DNA of 64,000 bases from JBBQZU01 sp038207425 (lineage in GTDB: Bacteria; Bacteroidota; Bacteroidia; Flavobacteriales_D; Cryomorphaceae): positions 1 to 64,000 of the forward strand of contig JBBQZU010000004.1 of the NCBI GenBank assembly GCA_038207425.1, read 5' to 3'. The notes beneath the pieces are model-generated. The model saw only the letters and a list, made by a program, of their open reading frames with translations, was not told the DNA's origin and made no database searches. A program made the position numbers and the translations under genes. Shown piece by piece: positions 54,562 through 63,052 of the stretch (the first letter of the stretch is position 1; each line of letters starts with the position of its first letter).

Positions 54562-55632
54562 TTAGCCGACATTAAGTCCGGGCGTTGATGACTGTTGATG
54601 CCCTTCTACCTTAGGATTCATAATGTAAAACCACAGAAATGGAACCAGGCTTAGCAGCATCATACCGGGATAGCCGGTGGGCATTTGCGGGCTATGCTCG
54701 TGGTGATCCAAAACCTGATATTTTTTTGCGGGTTGGTAATGATGATCACTGTGTCGAGAGAGTTCGAAGAGCATAATGCGACCTACTACATGGTTTGAAT
54801 TCCAGCTATGAATAGGCGTTACTTTCTCATATCGGTGGTCGCTTACCTTGTGTCGCTGAAGTCCATAGTGCTCGATATAATTTACAGTTTCGAGCAGCAA
54901 AAAGCCCGATATAGCTGCACCGGTATATATCAAAGTAACCTTCCATCCGAACAAAAACAGCAGTAATAACCAAAAAGAGAGCTGTAAAATTTGAAATTGC
55001 AGCATTTCGTTTTTAAAGCTAAATATTGATTTACCGTTGCGTTTAATGCGCTGTTTTTCAATATCCCAGGCCGATATATAGCTGTAAATAACCGACCTGA
55101 TCCAAAAGTGATAGAGTGATTCGTTGTACCGGGCTGAAGCAGGATCTTCATGGGTGCTTACATTTTTATGATGCCCGCGGTTATGTTCAATGAAGAAATG
55201 CATGTAAGCACTGGGTAGCAGCAGTGCTTTGCTCATCACCTGCTCCAATTTATTCGACCGATGCCCCAGCTCATGTGCCACATTGATACCCAAGCCACCC
55301 AGCACTACTCCGAGGGAAAGGGTAAGTCCCGTAAGTTCTACAAATGAATAATCCCGTTGTGAAATAAAAAGCAAGAACAGTAGGATACAACTATAGACTA
55401 CAGGTACGACCATATAGAGCATCAGGTCGTATTTGTGGTCATGTAGCCGCATTTCACGCTCAGCTTCTTCCACATTTTTAGCATCTGGCTTGAAAGCGAT
55501 TTCCAGTAATGGTATTATTCCAAAAGCGAAGAGGAGCGGGGAGAATGTAAGCCAACCACCTGATAACAATCCGGCCATGAATAAAAAGGGAATGATATAT
55601 ACCATGCCATATTTCAACGCGCGAGCTTCCAT
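54562..55632 (-). CDS. alkB: Alkane 1-monooxygenase (AlkB-type membrane hydroxylase)
   Basis: 356 residues from the ATG at 55632. It hydroxylates the terminal carbon of medium-chain alkanes using O2 and electrons from rubredoxin. All eight diiron histidines are in place: NVAHELGHRSNK, EHNRGHHKNVSTHEDPASAR, NYIEHYGLQRHK and FELSRHSDHHYQPAKKYQVL. Six hydrophobic helices are seen. No rubredoxin or rubredoxin reductase is next to it, so electrons must come from elsewhere. It lies 47 bp downstream of ppc on the same strand and may be read through from it. Hydrocarbon use is plausible but not proven from one gene. Confidence 0.93.
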   Translation of the reverse strand: MEARALKYGMVYIIPFLFMAGLLSGGWLTFSPLLFAFGIIPLLEIAFKPDAKNVEEAEREMRLHDHKYDLMLYMVVPVVYSCILLFLLFISQRDYSFVELTGLTLSLGVVLGGLGINVAHELGHRSNKLEQVMSKALLLPSAYMHFFIEHNRGHHKNVSTHEDPASARYNESLYHFWIRSVIYSYISAWDIEKQRIKRNGKSIFSFKNEMLQFQILQLSFWLLLLFLFGWKVTLIYTGAAISGFLLLETVNYIEHYGLQRHKVSDHRYEKVTPIHSWNSNHVVGRIMLFELSRHSDHHYQPAKKYQVLDHHEHSPQMPTGYPGMMLLSLVPFLWFYIMNPKVEGHQQSSTPGLNVG

Positions 55633-55679
55633 AGAATCCAATTTGAACAAGACTAAAATAAGGAAAAAATTATTACGAC

Positions 55680-58241
55680 TCAGGCTGAATTTCTGCTTGC
55701 GTTTATATTGCCATAAAGCGATCTGACTACAAGCTTGCGGAATGTATCAGTAATCTGCGTTTGTCCTTTTCCGGAGCTTTCCATTTCTTTGATTTTCATA
55801 AGCGCATATTGCTGAATGATAAGCAGTGGCAACACAATTTGTTCCCTGAGTTCTATGCTGCTTCGTATTGCAGGGTTTGTGTCGAGAAGCCGACTTTGCC
55901 CAGATATGAGGAGCAGATATTTTCGCGAGAGCAACGACTCCTCATAAAGTAGTTTCCAAAACTTGCCAAACTCAGGGTCGCGCTCCATGTATTGGGTTAG
56001 GTCAAAATTGGTTTTTGAAAGCGACTGCATCGAGTTTTCGAGTAGAGTTCTAAAGAACAATGAATTTTTGAAGAGCGATTTTAATTCTTCCAGCCTACCG
56101 GAGTTGTCAATACTTTCAAAAGCCTTGCCCAATCCGTAAAATCCGGGCACATTCTGTTTTAGCTGACTCCATGCACCTACAAATGGAATTGCTCTTAAAT
56201 CTTCGAACTTTAGCTCTGTTGATTTTCCTCTTTTTGCAGGCCGGCTGCCAATATTCGTTTCGGCGTAATACTTCAGCGTGCTCATCTTCTCGAGGTAGGG
56301 CATGAAAAGGGGATGGGCTTTAAAATCCTGATATGCCTTGTAGCTGATAGCAGATAATTCATCGAGCAATGCTCTTTGGCCAGCATTTAACACTTTGTAT
56401 GGACTGTCGAGTACTTTGTTTTCAAGCCCCGCTGTAAGAAGCTGCTCAAGGTTATACTTTGCAGATTCAATTGTGCCAAAGTTTGAACTGATCGTTTGTC
56501 CCTGTATGGTAATTTGAATCTGATTGCTTTCAATTGTTGGGCCAAGAGAAGCGTAAAATTTATGGGTATTTCCTCCGCCCCTTGCCGGCGGGCCGCCGCG
56601 GCCATCGAAAAATACCACCTGTATACCAAACGCTCTCGAAACCCTACTGATCTCTTCTTTGGCTCTGAAAATGCCCCAATTTGCAGTAATATATCCACCA
56701 TCCTTCGTTCCATCAGAAAAACCAAGCATTACGATCTGTTTATTTTTCCTTTGCATCACATGACTTCGGTACGTCTTGTTGGAGTAAAGTTCAGTCATTA
56801 CTTCTCCCGCATTTTGGAGGTCTTCAATGGTCTCGAAAAGCGGTATAATATCAATAAACATTCGCTTTCCCATGCCGGCCATTTTAGCCAGTGCATATGT
56901 TCTCGCCACATCATCCACACCACGGCAATTGCTTATTATGAAACGATAACAGGCTGCAGGACCATTGAGTTTTTGTATTTGCCGCATGGCAGTAAAACAC
57001 CTGAAGGTATCATTGAGAATGGGGTCATCGATGGAAGGCATTTCCGGCAGTTTTTCAAAACCGAAATAAGCTTCCGAAGATTTTTCATTTTGGGTAATAT
57101 TTCTGCGTGTTTTTAATACCACAGCATCAAACGTCTGGCTGATTACTCGGCTATCCTGTCTTATGTCAATGGTGCTGAAATGAAATCCGAATATTTTAAC
57201 CTTTCGCAACAAGTCTTCAACATCTTCTGCAAATAGCCCATTGTGGTCATTATGCAAACATTCTATCAGATCGCTGAGATTCTTTTTTAGCCCTAAAAGC
57301 GTGATGCTGGGCTTTTTTGGTTTTACAAATGCACTTTCATACAGTCCTTTTTCTATTTCATCAAGTATTTCCTGCGCTCCTCTGAAAGTGATGCGTCTTT
57401 TCAAAATACGCACATCTCTATAATATGATTTAAGCAGCCTTGTGCGCAATTGATCGGCTACCAAAAGCGTCGTTTCTACCGTTACGAATGGGTTTCCATC
57501 CCGATCCCCTCCCGGCCAGAAGCCCATTTGGATAAGAGGGTTTTCCTTGAATACATCTTCAGCGATCTCACCTAGTTCATCATGAGCTTCGCGGTATATT
57601 GCCGGAATCGATTGGTAGAAAATATTCTCCAAATACCAGGATAATCGCACCGCTTCATCATAGGCGGTAGGTTTTTCTTTTTGGAAAAAGGGGGTTTTAC
57701 CAAGCTGAGCCAGATACTTTTTGATCAAACTCAGATCGTTGGTTTTTACGGCTTTTGTAAGGTCAGTGATTATTCCAAGTACTGCACCAGGGTAAAACTG
57801 TGTAGGGTGTGCAGTGAGTACAACCCTGATTCTGAAATATTTCAACGCCTGCTGCAATCGTTCCCTTGCGTTGCGGTTGGATGCAGTTTGCACGAATGCT
57901 TTGAAGCTGCCGTTGCCATCCAAACTATTTATACGTTCGAAGGCCGCATCTTCAAGGGCGTCAACAAGCACCACCTGTCGCTCAATGAACTGTACAAACT
58001 TAAAAAGCATTTCAATTTTTTCCTGTTCATCCCTCTTTTTTGGCTGCTCCGCAAAGAAGCCTTCAATAATTTCACTTGGTGAAAGTTTTACATCAAGCCC
58101 TTTTCTGCATTTTTCTGTTAGAATAGGCAGCAACATACCTGTTCGGTGCACCCCGCTAAGGTTTAGTGTCAGAAATATAGCATTGAATACTTGGTAGCGA
58201 AGCAATACATACTCTTCAAAAGCACTTTGGTTCTCGTTCAT
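55680..58241 (-). CDS. ppc: Phosphoenolpyruvate carboxylase
   Basis: 853 residues from the ATG at 58241. It carboxylates PEP to oxaloacetate, the main anaplerotic step feeding the TCA cycle. Seen: VVLTAHPTQFYPGAVLGII (catalytic His), FWPGGDRDGNPFVTVETTLL, FHFSTIDIRQDSRVI, MLGFSDGTKDGGYITANWGI, the mobile loop FFDGRGGPPARGGGNTHKFY, and a C-terminus ending ASRNSA instead of the usual RNTG, so the last allosteric or structural residues differ. Divergent from the helicase gene (about 100 bp). alkB lies just downstream. Confidence 0.95.
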   Translation of the reverse strand: MNENQSAFEEYVLLRYQVFNAIFLTLNLSGVHRTGMLLPILTEKCRKGLDVKLSPSEIIEGFFAEQPKKRDEQEKIEMLFKFVQFIERQVVLVDALEDAAFERINSLDGNGSFKAFVQTASNRNARERLQQALKYFRIRVVLTAHPTQFYPGAVLGIITDLTKAVKTNDLSLIKKYLAQLGKTPFFQKEKPTAYDEAVRLSWYLENIFYQSIPAIYREAHDELGEIAEDVFKENPLIQMGFWPGGDRDGNPFVTVETTLLVADQLRTRLLKSYYRDVRILKRRITFRGAQEILDEIEKGLYESAFVKPKKPSITLLGLKKNLSDLIECLHNDHNGLFAEDVEDLLRKVKIFGFHFSTIDIRQDSRVISQTFDAVVLKTRRNITQNEKSSEAYFGFEKLPEMPSIDDPILNDTFRCFTAMRQIQKLNGPAACYRFIISNCRGVDDVARTYALAKMAGMGKRMFIDIIPLFETIEDLQNAGEVMTELYSNKTYRSHVMQRKNKQIVMLGFSDGTKDGGYITANWGIFRAKEEISRVSRAFGIQVVFFDGRGGPPARGGGNTHKFYASLGPTIESNQIQITIQGQTISSNFGTIESAKYNLEQLLTAGLENKVLDSPYKVLNAGQRALLDELSAISYKAYQDFKAHPLFMPYLEKMSTLKYYAETNIGSRPAKRGKSTELKFEDLRAIPFVGAWSQLKQNVPGFYGLGKAFESIDNSGRLEELKSLFKNSLFFRTLLENSMQSLSKTNFDLTQYMERDPEFGKFWKLLYEESLLSRKYLLLISGQSRLLDTNPAIRSSIELREQIVLPLLIIQQYALMKIKEMESSGKGQTQITDTFRKLVVRSLYGNINASRNSA

Positions 58242-58355
58242 CACACTGATTTTTAACGGGGTCAAGTTAGTTATTTGTAATCAGGCTGCAAGAATTTAGA
58301 TATACGCAAGATTATCAGCAAACCGCCGATTATGGCTACCTTTGCGGAGTTTTTT

Positions 58356-59879
58356 ATGGAACAAGTACCTCAAAATTCTACAGAATTAGCCTATAAAGAG
58401 CTCTATCCTTATCAGGAAGAAGCTATTGCTCAGATTTTTGAGATTTTCCGCAAGGTTGATGGTAAGGCGAATGTGCTTTTTCAATTGCCAACTGGCGGGG
58501 GCAAAACAGTGATCTTTTCGGAGATTGCGAGGCAATTTATTCAGGAAACCAGTCGCAAGGTGCTTATTCTAACCCACCGAGTAGAGCTTAGCGCCCAAAC
58601 TTCGCGCGCACTGAGCGAAATCAAAGTGAAGAATAAAATTATAAACCGTGATGTAAAGGAATTGCCTGATAGAGAGCATTATGATTGCTATGTTGCAATG
58701 GTGGAAACGCTCAACAACAGGCTGAATGAAAATGAAAACTACCTGCTCGATATAGGTTTGGTTATCGTTGATGAAGCACACTATAACTCCTTTCGTAAGT
58801 TGTTTAAGCATTTTGAAAACTCAAATATGTTAGGGGTCACTGCCACCCCACTTAGCTCTAACCGCAATCTTCCGCTGAACGAGAATTACAACCACTTACT
58901 TGTCGGTCATAGCATCTCTGACCTGATTAAAGATGGATATCTCAGCGATGCCACCACTTATATTTTTAATGTGAATCTCCGCTCGCTTAAAGTAGGGCCT
59001 GATGGTGATTTTACCGTGAGTTCGCTCGATCGGTTGTACAGTTTGTATTCTATGCAGGACAGGCTTCTGGCTTCATACCAAGAGCATTGCGAAGGCAAGA
59101 AAACCCTTATTTTCAATTCTGGAATCGCCACATCGATTCGTGTTTTTGAGCTCTTTAAAATTGCTGGCTATAAGGTAAAACACCTCGATAGCACTTTTAC
59201 ACCAAAGGATCGTCAGGATACACTTGACTGGTTCAGGACTACACCTGATGCTGTACTCACTTCGGTGGGTATTCTTACCACAGGGTTTGATGAACCATCA
59301 GTAGAAGCAATTATCGTAAACAGGGCTACAAGGTCGCTTACCTTGTATCACCAAATGATAGGCCGGGGCTCGCGCATTACATCAACTAAAAATTTCTTTC
59401 AAATAATAGATCTGGGTAACAATGTTCAGCGGCTGGGCCTTTGGCAGGATTTTATAAACTGGACCGATATATTTCGCTTTCCCGACAAATATTTTGAGCG
59501 TATTGAAGACCGTGATTCAAATCTGATGCACGACTATAATTACGAACGTTCGCCAGCATTAAGCGAGCGATTTTCTAAGAATAGTCCTGACGATGAATTC
59601 GATATGAAGCAGGTATATTCAGACATGGCTGCCCAGGGCGAAAGGCCAAAAAAGGCCATCGATTTAAGCCTTGAAAATCACGCTAAGCAAATTGCTAAAA
59701 ATGCTCCTGAATACGAAGAAGCGTTAGAACTATTTGATTTGCTTGAAGATGAGATTCAATACCGCTGCAGACTTTACTGCAACTGCCTTCATAGCGCCAC
59801 AGAGAGCTATTTTGACTGGCTTTCTGAAACATACAAGCGTAAGCTGCGACATCAAATTCATGTGCAGTATATTAACTAA
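58356..59879 (+). CDS. DEAD/DEAH-box superfamily 2 helicase (RadD-like)
   Basis: About 507 residues from the ATG at 58356; an ATG at 58332 is in frame, but TACCTTTG (58337-58344), a good minus-7 promoter element, lies inside that longer start. Motifs: Q-like YPYQEEAIAQIFEIF, Walker A QLPTGGGKTVIFSEIA, VLILTHRVELSAQTSRAL, DEAH box LVIVDEAHYNSFRKLF, VTATPL (motif III), and in the second lobe LTTGFDEPSVEAIIVNRATR, YHQMIGRGSRI. This is the type III Res-subunit/RadD group. The C-terminal 130 residues are charged and unassigned. Directly followed by ung with no gap. Confidence 0.88.
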   Translation: MEQVPQNSTELAYKELYPYQEEAIAQIFEIFRKVDGKANVLFQLPTGGGKTVIFSEIARQFIQETSRKVLILTHRVELSAQTSRALSEIKVKNKIINRDVKELPDREHYDCYVAMVETLNNRLNENENYLLDIGLVIVDEAHYNSFRKLFKHFENSNMLGVTATPLSSNRNLPLNENYNHLLVGHSISDLIKDGYLSDATTYIFNVNLRSLKVGPDGDFTVSSLDRLYSLYSMQDRLLASYQEHCEGKKTLIFNSGIATSIRVFELFKIAGYKVKHLDSTFTPKDRQDTLDWFRTTPDAVLTSVGILTTGFDEPSVEAIIVNRATRSLTLYHQMIGRGSRITSTKNFFQIIDLGNNVQRLGLWQDFINWTDIFRFPDKYFERIEDRDSNLMHDYNYERSPALSERFSKNSPDDEFDMKQVYSDMAAQGERPKKAIDLSLENHAKQIAKNAPEYEEALELFDLLEDEIQYRCRLYCNCLHSATESYFDWLSETYKRKLRHQIHVQYIN

Positions 59880-60548
59880 ATGTTGGTACAAGTGAACCTT
59901 GAAGATAGCTGGAAAAAAGCGCTTTCGGCAGAGTTTACGAAGCCCTATTTTGAAATTTTGGTTGCTTTTGCAAAAGAAGCTTACAGCAGTGAAGTGGTTT
60001 ACCCACCGGCAAGACAAATATTCAGGGCTTTTGATCTCACGCCACTCCCACAGGTTAAGGTTGTAATCATTGGGCAGGACCCTTATCACAATCCCGGTCA
60101 GGCAAATGGTTTATGCTTTTCAGTAAATGAGGGAATTGCATTGCCACCATCGCTGCTCAACATTTTTAAGGAAATTCAAATGGATATCGGGATTCCAACG
60201 CCCGGCAATGGAAACCTGGAAAGGTGGGCTTCACAGGGTGTGTTGTTACTGAATGCTACACTAACTGTGGGAGCTCACTCGGCGGGATCCCATCAGAACA
60301 AAGGGTGGGAGCAATTTACTGATGCTGCAATTGCCGCTTTGAATGAGCGCCGAAAAAATGTGGTATACATGCTTTGGGGCAGCTACGCTCAAAGAAAAGG
60401 AGCTTGTATTGACCATACCAAAAACCTTGTGCTACAAAGTCCACATCCTTCTCCACTTTCGGCATACCGGGGCTTTCTGGGAAATGGACACTTTGGCAAA
60501 GCGAATGCTTTCATGCGGGAGCATGACATCGCGCCTGTGCAGTGGTAA
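59880..60548 (+). CDS. ung: Uracil-DNA glycosylase
   Basis: 222 residues, family 1. It removes uracil from DNA at the start of base-excision repair. Seen: the water-activating loop VIIGQDPYHNPGQANGLCFS, LPPSLLNIFKEIQMDI, WASQGVLLLNATLTVGAHSA, and the DNA-intercalating HPSPLSAYRGFLGNGHF. The ATG immediately follows the helicase TAA, so the two are co-transcribed and likely co-translated. The helicase may aid repair as well (inference from pairing). Confidence 0.97.
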   Translation: MLVQVNLEDSWKKALSAEFTKPYFEILVAFAKEAYSSEVVYPPARQIFRAFDLTPLPQVKVVIIGQDPYHNPGQANGLCFSVNEGIALPPSLLNIFKEIQMDIGIPTPGNGNLERWASQGVLLLNATLTVGAHSAGSHQNKGWEQFTDAAIAALNERRKNVVYMLWGSYAQRKGACIDHTKNLVLQSPHPSPLSAYRGFLGNGHFGKANAFMREHDIAPVQW

Positions 60549-60563
60549 TAACAGTAGCTGCGC

Positions 60564-60668
60564 TTAGAGCAGAACAATTGAAATAACCACTAAAGCTAAA
60601 ATGGCAATGGCAAAAAAAACAGGTCCGGTGATTTCCGGCTCTAAATCTTTATTTGGCTTTTCCAACAT
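60564..60668 (-). CDS. 34-residue single-helix membrane protein
   Basis: A 35-codon frame from ATG at 60668 to TAA. The protein has a charged N-terminus (MLEKPNKDLEPEITGP) and one hydrophobic helix (FFAIAILALVVISIVLL) reaching the C-terminus. It is unlikely to be noise because a TATATTTG promoter element lies at 60686-60693 on the same strand, predicting a transcript start a few bases before the ATG. Convergent with ung. No family recognised; proteins of this shape can be subunits or regulators of larger membrane complexes. Confidence 0.6.
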   Translation of the reverse strand: MLEKPNKDLEPEITGPVFFAIAILALVVISIVLL

Positions 60669-60685
60669 CGAATTCTAATTTGCCG

Positions 60686-60693
60686 CAAATATA
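60686..60693 (-). promoter_or_regulatory. Minus-7 element of the 34-residue gene
   Basis: TATATTTG on the minus strand, an exact TAnnTTTG match, followed by CGGC. Transcript start predicted near 60680, about 12 nt before the ATG at 60668. No clear -33 TTG; a TTC is at 19-nt spacing. Confidence 0.5.
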
Positions 60694-60783
60694 AAACAAT
60701 AGCCCAATTGCAGAACATTCAATCATTTTTCTTGTATATTTTCAGGAATTCATATATTCACACCACCTTTAAATACTTCGGCG

Positions 60784-61140
60784 ATGAAAAAGGCATGCGC
60801 AGAATGTGGTGATGAATTTGCAGGTAGGTCAGATGCTAAGTTCTGCTCTGACCAGTGCAGAAGCACTTTTCACAACCGGCAGTCGCAGCAATCTAACGAA
60901 TATGTGCGGTTGATAAATTCTGCACTGAAGAAAAACCGCAAGATTCTTTGCGACTGTAACCCTGAAGGAAAATCTAAAATAAAAGGTTCTGAGCTCAGAT
61001 TGAAAGGCTTCGATTTTGGCTACTTCACAAATATATACATTACCAAAGATGGCAGAGAGTATAGATTCTGCTACGAGCAAGGCTATATACAAACCGGCGA
61101 AGACTGGTATACTTTGGTTGTGAAACAGAGCTATGTTTGA
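60784..61140 (+). CDS. Zinc-ribbon protein of unknown function
   Basis: 118 residues. The N-terminus is a four-Cys treble-clef-like ribbon (CAECGDEFAGRSDAKFCSDQ, then CRSTFHN), as in short Bacteroidota proteins named DUF2116 or zinc-ribbon. The remainder is globular (RLINSALKKNRKIL, GSELRLKGFDFGYFTNIYIT, YRFCYEQGYIQ). It probably binds nucleic acid or protein through the ribbon. Its stop overlaps the convergent BASS transporter gene by 10 bp. Confidence 0.78.
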   Translation: MKKACAECGDEFAGRSDAKFCSDQCRSTFHNRQSQQSNEYVRLINSALKKNRKILCDCNPEGKSKIKGSELRLKGFDFGYFTNIYITKDGREYRFCYEQGYIQTGEDWYTLVVKQSYV

Positions 61141-62057
61141 GTTGCAATCTTAATTCGCGCGTCGCACCGCCTGAAAAAGTAAGCAACGCTGAGCCCTGAG
61201 ATAATATGCCAAACACCCCACCAGGCTGCTATGATAGCCATGCCCCCGTTTCCATTAAAAAAGGAAAATATTATAATCAGTCCCAGACCTGAATTTTGAA
61301 TGCCGGTTTCTATTGCCAGAGTTCTCCGGTCGCTTTCTGGCAATTTAACCAAGGCACCAGTAAAATAACCACTAAGTAGGGCTATACCATTGTGAGCAAA
61401 TACCAGCAGGAAAACCAAAGACAATTGCGATCTGAATACTCCAAAATTCCGGGCCATTGCTATAGCTATGAATCCAAGTAATATCAAAAAACTGAGAACA
61501 CCAATCGGTTTTTTGATTTTTACAACAATCAAGGGATATTGTTTTGCAAACCAAATACCCAAGATTAATGGTAGCAGTAGCAGGAGTGCTACAGTGCGAA
61601 GCATTTCAGGAAATCCTATTTCAAATGCCCTAAGGTACTCTCGTGTGGCCGGTAAGGCGCTGCCCCAAAACTCAAAATTTAATGGAGTCATAATGGGCGA
61701 AGCCAAAGTGGCAACCGCAGTGAGGCTTATAGAAAGAGCTACGTTCGCCTTTGAGATCGAAGAGATATAGTTTGACACATTTCCGCCCGGACAAGCAGCC
61801 ACCAGAATCATTCCCAAACCTAAGGCCGGGTGGGGTTTTGTTAAATATACGAGCACAAAGGTGAGAAAGGGCAACAACAGAAATTGTGTGAATACACCAG
61901 TAATTACTCCTTTAGGGTTAAGGCTAATAGTCTTGAAATCATTGGGCTTTATACCGAGCGCTATGCCAAACATGATAAAGCCAAGGCAGATATTGAGCGC
62001 CAAGAGGCTCTCTTCCGAAAAAATAATGTTTATATCGTCTACCGGGGTCAATACCAC
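61131..62057 (-). CDS. Bile acid:sodium symporter (BASS) family transporter
   Basis: About 308 residues if started at GTG 62057. The ten-helix BASS fold is clear: LLALNICLGFIMFGIALGIK, GVITGVFTQFLLLPFLTFVL, GMILVAACPGGNVSNYISSI (cation-site motif), ANVALSISLTAVATLASPIM, GNGIALLSGYFTGAL-like segment and RTLAIETGIQNSGLGLIIIF (second cation motif). The family carries organic anions with sodium; substrates include sulfated compounds and keto acids. An ATG at 62192 would add 45 residues with no family counterpart, and they lie over a structured RNA, so the later start is preferred. Likely controlled by the leader at 62081-62244. Confidence 0.85.
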   Translation of the reverse strand: MVLTPVDDINIIFSEESLLALNICLGFIMFGIALGIKPNDFKTISLNPKGVITGVFTQFLLLPFLTFVLVYLTKPHPALGLGMILVAACPGGNVSNYISSISKANVALSISLTAVATLASPIMTPLNFEFWGSALPATREYLRAFEIGFPEMLRTVALLLLLPLILGIWFAKQYPLIVVKIKKPIGVLSFLILLGFIAIAMARNFGVFRSQLSLVFLLVFAHNGIALLSGYFTGALVKLPESDRRTLAIETGIQNSGLGLIIIFSFFNGNGGMAIIAAWWGVWHIISGLSVAYFFRRCDARIKIATQT

Positions 62058-62080
62058 ACAGAAATGTACGGCAATGTATA

Positions 62081-62244
62081 GAAAATAAAAGAGCCGCAAG
62101 CGAGTCCAAGAAAACGATTCAGAGAATCGATAACCAATCAATCTAAAACAACCATTAAAGACTGGACTCAACTTGCGGCATGACGATCCCATCGGATCAT
62201 CAACGGGCTAACCAAAACCTCGTTGTAAAGCCTTTCGGCGTTAC
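62081..62244 (-). promoter_or_regulatory. Candidate structured leader RNA or riboswitch with terminator, upstream of the BASS gene
   Basis: Read on the minus strand from the predicted start (about 62244): a 7-bp hairpin with GAAA loop (GTAACGCCGAAAGGCTTTAC), a 7-bp hairpin CAACG..CGTTG containing GG/CC (62225-62201), an 8-bp hairpin GATGATCC / GGATCGTC (62201-62182), then a 15-bp arm pair GCCGCAAGTTGAGTCC (62179-62164) with GGACTCGCTTGCGGC (62107-62093). A CGATTC/GAATCG hairpin sits in its loop. TCTTTTATTTTC follows directly, as in a terminator. I could not match it to any riboswitch class I know. It may also be a free small RNA. Confidence 0.6.
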
Positions 62245-62248
62245 AGCG

Positions 62249-62256
62249 CAAAGATA
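62249..62256 (-). promoter_or_regulatory. Minus-7 element of the BASS leader RNA
   Basis: TATCTTTG on the minus strand followed by CGC, an exact TAnnTTTG match. A TTTC at 19-nt spacing is a near match to the -33 box. It places the transcript start at the first hairpin of the leader, which strengthens the structured-RNA call. Confidence 0.6.
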
Positions 62257-62442
62257 GGGCGCATTAATTCTTCATGAAAGTAAAATTTCGTTAACGTTCA
62301 TTTCATATAGACTAAATATGGGATTTTTAAAATCTCGATTTTCTTCTGTAATCGTCGATTAAATAACTTTAATAGCTATAAAAGGTAAAATTTCATCGAC
62401 AAGATGTAATGATCTTGGATTCCTAAATGATGTTTATTTCGA

Positions 62443-62625
62443 CTATTGCCCAATTTCTTGGGCACTAATCGCCAATATTTCCCCATCGAAAAGTTTAATA
62501 TCGAACTCAATTGGGTTACAACACACCTCGCAGTCTTCAATATACTTTTGCGCACTTTCTGAAGGGTCAACAAGAATTGATATTGACTCAAAGCAATAAG
62601 GGCAGGTGAAGAAATGTTCTATCAT
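62443..62625 (-). CDS. CPXCG motif-containing cysteine-rich protein
   Basis: 60 residues. FTCPYCFESISILVDPSES gives the first Cys pair and IEDCEVCCNPIEFDI the second, as in the CPXCG family (PF14255), here with CPYC in place of CPxCG. Probably a zinc-binding small cytoplasmic protein; the family function is not established. It is divergent from the two-gene module at 62693, 67 bp away. Confidence 0.85.
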   Translation of the reverse strand: MIEHFFTCPYCFESISILVDPSESAQKYIEDCEVCCNPIEFDIKLFDGEILAISAQEIGQ

Positions 62626-62692
62626 AAGCAGACTATATTTTTTGCAAGAACCTTTGTACCTTAAATATGTTTAAAATTAAAAATAATGTGCG

Positions 62693-63043
62693 ATGTATCG
62701 ACAGGGTGATGTATTATTAGAAAGCATAGAGCGTTTAGGTGATGGAGTCGTTACAGAAGAGCGCTTGCTGGTGAGAGGTGAAGGTCGAAACCACGGCCAT
62801 TTTATTATGGGTGATTCAGTTACCATATATAAATTGCAAGAAAATATGCGAACGAATGGTGGTGGTATATTAACCCATTATCTGCAAGTATCAGGCACAG
62901 CCATACTCGAACATCTTTTTACTGACACCATTTCGCATACGAAGGAACATCTGCCCATCACCATACCTCCCGGCATCTACAGAGTGATCAGGCAAAGAGA
63001 GTATAATCCTTATTTAAAGGCCATACGTGCGGTGAAAGACTAA
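62693..63043 (+). CDS. Small partner protein of a DUF6745 gene
   Basis: 116 residues. The N-terminus QGDVLLESIERLGDGVV, then VRGEGRNHGHFIMGDSVTIY, and the C-terminus LPITIPPGIYRVIRQREYNP match small proteins I have seen next to DUF6745 genes in diverse bacteria and phages, usually with the consensus QGDVL... GEVTGHAHR... PGVYRVVRQREY. The central HGH probably replaces a HAH or HSH metal- or ligand-binding motif. The fold looks like an eight-stranded beta barrel. No function is known. The next gene starts 9 bp downstream, so the pair is an operon. Confidence 0.76.
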   Translation: MYRQGDVLLESIERLGDGVVTEERLLVRGEGRNHGHFIMGDSVTIYKLQENMRTNGGGILTHYLQVSGTAILEHLFTDTISHTKEHLPITIPPGIYRVIRQREYNPYLKAIRAVKD

Positions 63044-63052
63044 TTCTCTATC

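Noticed and set aside
62058..62192. 45-residue N-terminal extension of the BASS transporter from ATG 62192
   Set aside because: No family counterpart, unusual composition, and the DNA folds into strong stems ending in a U-tract; treated as a leader RNA instead.
62081..62244. Assignment of the leader to TPP, SAM, cobalamin, FMN, THF, fluoride or guanidine riboswitches, or to 6S, SRP or tmRNA
   Set aside because: None of the core consensus words I know for these classes is present in the sequence, so no class name is given.
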